Shown piece by piece: positions 60,425-64,000 of a DNA stretch of 64,000 nucleotides (the stretch's first letter is position 1; each line of letters starts with the position of its first letter). The notes below the pieces were generated by a model. It saw nothing but the letters and a program-made list of their open reading frames with translations, was not told where the DNA came from and did no database searches. Location: contig CAVOZW010000017.1 of NCBI GenBank assembly GCA_963701385.1, forward strand, positions 124,001-188,000, given 5' to 3'. Source of the stretch: B30-G6 sp963701385 (GTDB lineage: Bacteria > Desulfobacterota > Desulfobacteria > Desulfobacterales > B30-G6). The translations under genes were made by a program, and so were the position numbers.

Positions 60425-61039
60425 CTAGGGGTCATGTGTGCCACCAGAACCAGCGATTCGGGTGCAGATTTCGACCGCCAGTGCAAAAACGACATCTAAG
60501 GCAAGAAACTTGCGAATCGATCGGTCCAACAGTAGGCTAGCTTGCGGCGGAAAATCCTCATCCCCCTGCCAATACAGCACCAGCATCGGGACGTGTTCCG
60601 TAATCTGGAACCCAAAAGCAGCATCGCCCATATCTAGGGGTGTTCCACCAAGGACGTGACAGCGACGACCGAACGTCTCGATGTCGTTCTGATAGGTCTC
60701 TGTTATGAGCGCGGTCGGGATGGCATGCGGGCCCCGAAAAAAGGTGGGTCCACCGGGAATGTCTTTTTCGGTAATCCATTCATTCTCGACCACCATTTTT
60801 GTATCAACCAATAGATAATGAATTATGAAAATGGATAAATACACATTAACGGCGGGGACCTCTTTTCCACATCGCTGAATACGGTGCGCATGGGGATATA
60901 TGTGATAGACATCCCCCCAGACCTCCAATTCGTAGCATTGCCGGTTCCTATCGTAGCGGCATCCTACCCGCCGGCAAACCTCCTGGGGTTCTTTTTCCGC
61001 AAGTTCCCTATAATGAATCGCTGCGATTGGGTCTGTCAT
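60425..61039 (-). CDS. DUF3786 domain protein
   Basis: This 204-residue protein overlaps the enoyl-CoA hydratase stop by 4 bp (ATGA). The family pattern includes EKDIPGGPTFFRGPHAIP, VLGGTPLDMGDAAFGFQIT and PMLVLYWQGDEDFPPQASLL. The family is common in anaerobes and has no assigned function. Coupled to an enoyl-CoA hydratase-like gene and 14 bp before it a flavin reductase, it may belong to a small acyl-metabolism unit. Confidence 0.82.
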   Translation of the reverse strand: MTDPIAAIHYRELAEKEPQEVCRRVGCRYDRNRQCYELEVWGDVYHIYPHAHRIQRCGKEVPAVNVYLSIFIIHYLLVDTKMVVENEWITEKDIPGGPTFFRGPHAIPTALITETYQNDIETFGRRCHVLGGTPLDMGDAAFGFQITEHVPMLVLYWQGDEDFPPQASLLLDRSIRKFLALDVVFALAVEICTRIAGSGGTHDP

Positions 61040-61809
61040 AATGCTTTCCCATGCCTCCCCTCGCCCTGGGTAAAGCGGGCAGCACCTTTCAATGCTTCAC
61101 CTTTTTGCAGGGTCTCCATGCCGCGCTTGAATTCGTTTTGCATGGCCGCCTTGAAAGGCAGATCGCACTGCTCGTAAGCACTCAGGCGATCACTGCGCAT
61201 ACAGGCCTGAGGGAATTCGGCAATCTGTGCTGCCAGCATCTCGGCAACCTTGCGGCCGTCTCCATGGGGAACGATTCGATTGACCAGCCCCATGGATTTG
61301 GCTTCGGCAGCCTCCACCGGTCGGCCGGTGATAATGAGATCCAAGGCATGGCTCAGGCCGATCAAACGCGGTAGACGAACGGTGCCGCCATCGATTAAGG
61401 GAACGCCAAAACGTCTGCAGAACACACCCAGAACAGCCGTCTCCTCCATGACACGCAGATCACACCACAAAGCAAGTTCGAGTCCGCCGGCAACCGCATG
61501 GCCGGAAATGGCTGCAATGACGGGTTTTTGGAGCCTCATTCGGCTGGGCCCCATGGGTCCGTTGCCGTCGGGTGCAAGTCGATTCATCCATTGCCCGTTC
61601 TGGCTGGCAAGCGCCTTCAAATCAGCCCCTGCACAGAACGTGTCCCCCATGCCGCAAAGCACAGCCACCGAAAACGCCTCGTCTTCATCAAACGCTCTGA
61701 ATGCATCCGCCATTGCCGATGCGGTGGGACCATCCACGGCATTTTTCGCCTCTGGCCGGTTGATGAGCACCGTGAATACCCTGCCCTTTTCTTCTATGTG
61801 AATCGACAT
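61036..61809 (-). CDS. Enoyl-CoA hydratase/isomerase family protein
   Basis: This 257-residue protein starts at ATG 61809 (GGGAGA 6 bases upstream). Crotonase signatures are EAKNAVDGPTASAMADAF, GTFCAGADLKALA, the oxyanion-hole residues in SGHAVAGGLELALWCDLR and the late DGGTVRLPRLIG. The catalytic Glu pair of true hydratases is only partly evident (FGVPLIDGG instead of a Glu-rich loop), so the exact reaction is uncertain. Co-transcribed with a DUF3786 gene. Confidence 0.88.
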   Translation of the reverse strand: MSIHIEEKGRVFTVLINRPEAKNAVDGPTASAMADAFRAFDEDEAFSVAVLCGMGDTFCAGADLKALASQNGQWMNRLAPDGNGPMGPSRMRLQKPVIAAISGHAVAGGLELALWCDLRVMEETAVLGVFCRRFGVPLIDGGTVRLPRLIGLSHALDLIITGRPVEAAEAKSMGLVNRIVPHGDGRKVAEMLAAQIAEFPQACMRSDRLSAYEQCDLPFKAAMQNEFKRGMETLQKGEALKGAARFTQGEGRHGKAL

Positions 61810-61825
61810 CGCATCTCCCGTACAA

Positions 61826-62410
61826 TCATCGTTTCTTTGTAGCAGACATCTCCTTGCCCATGTCATAAGCTTTGCCGATAAACTGACCGACACCATGATA
61901 TGTTTGGGCTTCGGGACTGAAAATCAGGGGTCGGACCTTCTCGATATCCGGCTTCCCGTCCTCCCCCAGGACGCTTTCTTCGACCTTGACGTCCATTATT
62001 TCACCGACAAAGTGCGTGTGCAGACCGATCTTGTAGTGATGAACAACACGGCATTCCAATACCATAGAAAATTCTTCTACAAAAGGCGCATCCACGAGTT
62101 CCGACTTAACCGCTGTGAGACCTGCTCGTGCAAATTTATCCTCGGTTCGGCCGGAAGCGATGCCGAAAAAGTCTGCGGTTGCCGCGTGTGCTTCGGACGG
62201 CACGCTCAGGGTATAGGCCATCCTTTGCATGATATTTCCGTATGTGTAGGTGGCTTTACGAAGCGAAATGGTCACACAGGGCGGACTGGAACAGCATATG
62301 CAACCCCAGGCAATGGTCATAACGTTGGGTCGTCCCTGGGTGTCGTACGATCCCACGCACCAGACAGGTGTCGGGTAGATAAGTGTTTTGGCGCCGAATG
62401 ATCTTTTCAT
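61826..62410 (-). CDS. Flavin reductase family (FMN-binding split barrel) protein
   Basis: This 194-residue protein resembles flavin reductase-like/flavoredoxin proteins: YPTPVWCVGSYDTQGRPNVM, AWGCICCSSPPCVTISLRKA, FFGIASGRTEDKFARAGLT and HFVGEIMDVKVEE. Several Cys (CICC) sit where FMN and redox partner contact is expected. Such proteins reduce flavins or carry electrons in anaerobes. It starts the unit of three minus-strand genes. Confidence 0.88.
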   Translation of the reverse strand: MKRSFGAKTLIYPTPVWCVGSYDTQGRPNVMTIAWGCICCSSPPCVTISLRKATYTYGNIMQRMAYTLSVPSEAHAATADFFGIASGRTEDKFARAGLTAVKSELVDAPFVEEFSMVLECRVVHHYKIGLHTHFVGEIMDVKVEESVLGEDGKPDIEKVRPLIFSPEAQTYHGVGQFIGKAYDMGKEMSATKKR

Positions 62411-62631
62411 GGCATCCTCCTTTGATGTTTGCGTTTTCTTTTGTCGGCCTGTCTTGCCAAAAAACCTACAATTGAAGCTTCAAACAGTCAATCGAAATTC
62501 TTTTTGTCATTCACAATTAGAGACGCTCATGTGGTATGCTCCCTGCAATTCTACACCGGAAACAACGCTTTTGGCGATGACCCTGAAAAACTAGCTTTTC
62601 ATAAAATGGTATTACATGGTATATATATGTC

Positions 62632-62970
62632 ATGCCTGTATACGAATATGAACATACAGAAACTTCCTGCCCCATCGGTCGGATATTCGAAGTCACCCAG
62701 TCCTTAAAAGAGGGACCTCTCAGAAAATGTCCTCATTGCGGCCGGCCAATAAACAAACTGATTTCACTGGTGGGTCTCAGCATTTCAAGATCCAACAGCG
62801 AACTTAGGGATCTGGGGTTTACAAAACTGGTCCGGCGAGATGACGGTATCTACGAAAATGTCACCCCCAGGAAGGGGGACAGCCGCTACATGGAGCGGGG
62901 TAAGCCGGAGACGGTTCCGGATGTCTCAAAAGTGTCACCCGGATCTTGCACGAGTCGAAGGCTTTCATAG
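62632..62970 (+). CDS. FmdB-type zinc ribbon protein
   Basis: This 112-residue protein begins MPVYEYEHTETSCPIGRIFE and continues LRKCPHCGRPINKLISL, the FmdB/CxxC_SSSS zinc ribbon layout, with a first Cys only as single CP. The C-terminus (RRDDGIYENVTPRKGDSRYM) is not conserved. FmdB-type proteins are regulators or metal-binding proteins; function here is unknown. It overlaps nothing and precedes the sirtuin gene, whose start lies 80 bp beyond its stop. Confidence 0.7.
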   Translation: MPVYEYEHTETSCPIGRIFEVTQSLKEGPLRKCPHCGRPINKLISLVGLSISRSNSELRDLGFTKLVRRDDGIYENVTPRKGDSRYMERGKPETVPDVSKVSPGSCTSRRLS

Positions 62971-63050
62971 GCAAGGTACCAAGCACCAAGCTGCAGGCGA
63001 TAAACCGTCAATCGCCTGGGCTGAAAGCGAAGAGCGTTAAGGACATCGCC

Positions 63051-63842
63051 ATGACCGATTTGACGCAACAGATCGAAGAGGCAGCCAGGCTCATCGGGGA
63101 TGCACAACGCGTGCTGGTCTTTACCGGTGCCGGTGTCAGCACGGAATCCGGAATTCCCGATTTCAGAGGGGCGGACGGTATCTGGCGAAAATACGATCCC
63201 GAAGATTTCACCATTCAAAAATTTCTGTCCGATAAGCAGGTCCGGAAGATGCAGTGGCGGCTGCTTTCCAGCGGCGACCTTTGCATGTCAAACGTCGAGC
63301 CCAACCCGGCCCACTACGCCATCACCGAACTGGAAAACCTTGGAAAGCTCTACGGCGTTGTCACGCAAAATGTTGACGGTCTTCACCAAAAAGCCGGTCT
63401 AGCCGAAGACAAGGTGTTTCAACTCCACGGCGACTTGAGCCATGCCGTCTGCCTGGGGTGTGGACGCCGGTATCCCATGGAGACGGTCACCGAATGGTTA
63501 AGCCGGGGAATGGACGATCCCACATGTCATTCGTGCATGGGCATGCTGAAACCGGATGCGGTTCTGTTTGGAGAACAGTTACCAATCAACATTCTTATGG
63601 AATCGGAACGCCGTTCCAGGAAATGTGATGTCTGCATGGTGCTGGGATCAACCCTGTCGGTCTACCCGGCCTGCCTCATTCCCCGATCTGCCCATGAGGC
63701 GGGGGCGACGCTGGTGATCGTCAACATGGGTCCCACCGAGCTGGATCACCTGGCACACATCCGCATCGAGGGGAAAGCCGGTCATGTCGCACCGGAAATC
63801 ATCCGTCGTGTCAGGGAAAACCTGGAGAAGAGACATGATTGA
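63051..63842 (+). CDS. Sir2-type NAD-dependent protein deacylase
   Basis: This 263-residue sirtuin starts at ATG 63051 (AAGGA 8 bases upstream). Motifs: FTGAGVSTESGIPDFRG (NAD binding), QNVDGLH, FQLHGDLS (catalytic His), two Cys pairs CLGCG and CHSCMG for zinc, MLKPDAVLFGEQLP, VLGSTLSVYPAC and IRIEGKAGHV. It would deacylate Lys of metabolic enzymes, such as acyl-CoA synthetases. Its stop overlaps the next gene by 8 bp. Confidence 0.95.
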   Translation: MTDLTQQIEEAARLIGDAQRVLVFTGAGVSTESGIPDFRGADGIWRKYDPEDFTIQKFLSDKQVRKMQWRLLSSGDLCMSNVEPNPAHYAITELENLGKLYGVVTQNVDGLHQKAGLAEDKVFQLHGDLSHAVCLGCGRRYPMETVTEWLSRGMDDPTCHSCMGMLKPDAVLFGEQLPINILMESERRSRKCDVCMVLGSTLSVYPACLIPRSAHEAGATLVIVNMGPTELDHLAHIRIEGKAGHVAPEIIRRVRENLEKRHD

Positions 63843-64000
63843 ACGCAGAAAACAACCCCGTGCGAAAATCCAATGTCGTGTTTTTTTTGAAACCTGTGAT
63901 CCAAAGAACCAAGAAGTCTCGCAGGATATCGGCATGGCCCTGGACATCAGCGAAAAAGGCCTGCTCCTGGAAAGCAAGCTCCCGATTCACGCCTCCACCA
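63835..64000 (+). CDS. PilZ domain protein, N-terminal part
   Basis: An open frame from ATG 63835 runs to the right edge of the window (about 55 residues). It has ERRKQPRAKIQCRVFFE and ALDISEKGLLLESKLPIHAS, the RxxxR and (D/N)xSxxG pattern of PilZ domains that bind c-di-GMP. The stop is outside the window. It overlaps the sirtuin gene by 8 bp. Confidence 0.75.
   Translation, partial: MIERRKQPRAKIQCRVFFETCDPKNQEVSQDIGMALDISEKGLLLESKLPIHAST

Noticed and set aside
1..64000. CRISPR array, rRNA or tRNA genes
   Set aside because: No regularly spaced direct repeats of CRISPR type, and no conserved rRNA or tRNA sequence was recognised.

Overview
The window looks like the chromosome of an anaerobic, sulfate-reducer-like Desulfobacterota bacterium. 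The basis is the gene content: a HdrA/MvhD/MetF-MetV cluster, many sigma-54 regulators, class III (PhaEC) polyhydroxyalkanoate synthesis and apparent use of selenocysteine. The species cannot be named from sequence alone. No rRNA, tRNA or CRISPR array was seen.

Layout. (1) 0-3 kb: a YkgJ-type Cys-rich protein, then a PAS/sigma-54 activator divergent from (2) 2.6-10.4 kb, a plus-strand cluster: TusA-like protein without its Cys, fused HdrC-HdrB-like protein, MetF homologue, double-length HdrA, MvhD, MetV and a second MetF. This matches the parts list of the flavin-bifurcating MetFV-HdrABC-MvhD methylenetetrahydrofolate reductase complex of acetogens. The HdrCB-like gene carries an in-frame TGA followed by a good bacterial SECIS hairpin, and also a one-base frameshift in a poly-G run. 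(3) 10.5-15 kb: a signalling block (CheY-like receiver, two ACT-like proteins, a PAS kinase, a receiver-PAS-kinase). (4) 15-19 kb: IS110 remnant, PPK2, a methyltransferase and a divergent DisA_N (DAC)-like protein. (5) 19.6-28.2 kb: a PHA island with phaE, phaC, a second synthase-like hydrolase, two phasin-like proteins, phaR and a phaZ-like depolymerase; a consensus sigma-70 promoter with two palindromes lies between the phasin gene and phaR.

(6) 29.4-41 kb, minus strand: a large cation/proton antiporter operon whose first genes follow the mbhA-H order (MrpE, F, G, MbhD, MbhE-MrpB fusion, MrpC, MrpD), extended by three more NuoL/M/N-like subunits, two tiny membrane proteins, two cyclic-nucleotide-binding-domain proteins and a duplicated alpha/beta-barrel-like protein. 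No hydrogenase or NADH module is present. (7) 41.5-49.6 kb: metal stress genes (ZraP-like protein with a sigma-54 promoter, a multicopper oxidase with an apparent C-terminal outer-membrane-like domain, YHS and SHOCT proteins, a ZraSR-like sigma-54 two-component pair). (8) 49.9-54.3 kb: a second TGA/SECIS gene (GrdB-like selenoprotein family, also frameshifted) next to an arsenic operon arsR-permease-thioredoxin-acr3. (9) 54.4-57 kb: a CpxAR-like pair and a Spy-like lipoprotein with three GTAACA boxes spaced exactly 10 bp upstream. (10) 57.3-64 kb: UspA, methyltransferase, DJ-1 remnant, quinone-oxidoreductase-type MDR, DUF3786, enoyl-CoA hydratase, flavin reductase, zinc ribbon, sirtuin and a partial PilZ gene.

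A dispersed palindromic repeat (core CCTCGCAGCAAGCTGCGAGG and variants) recurs between genes throughout. The genes together suggest an energy-conserving folate C1 pathway, carbon/energy storage as PHA and polyphosphate, ion-motive-force management and defence against copper, zinc and arsenic.
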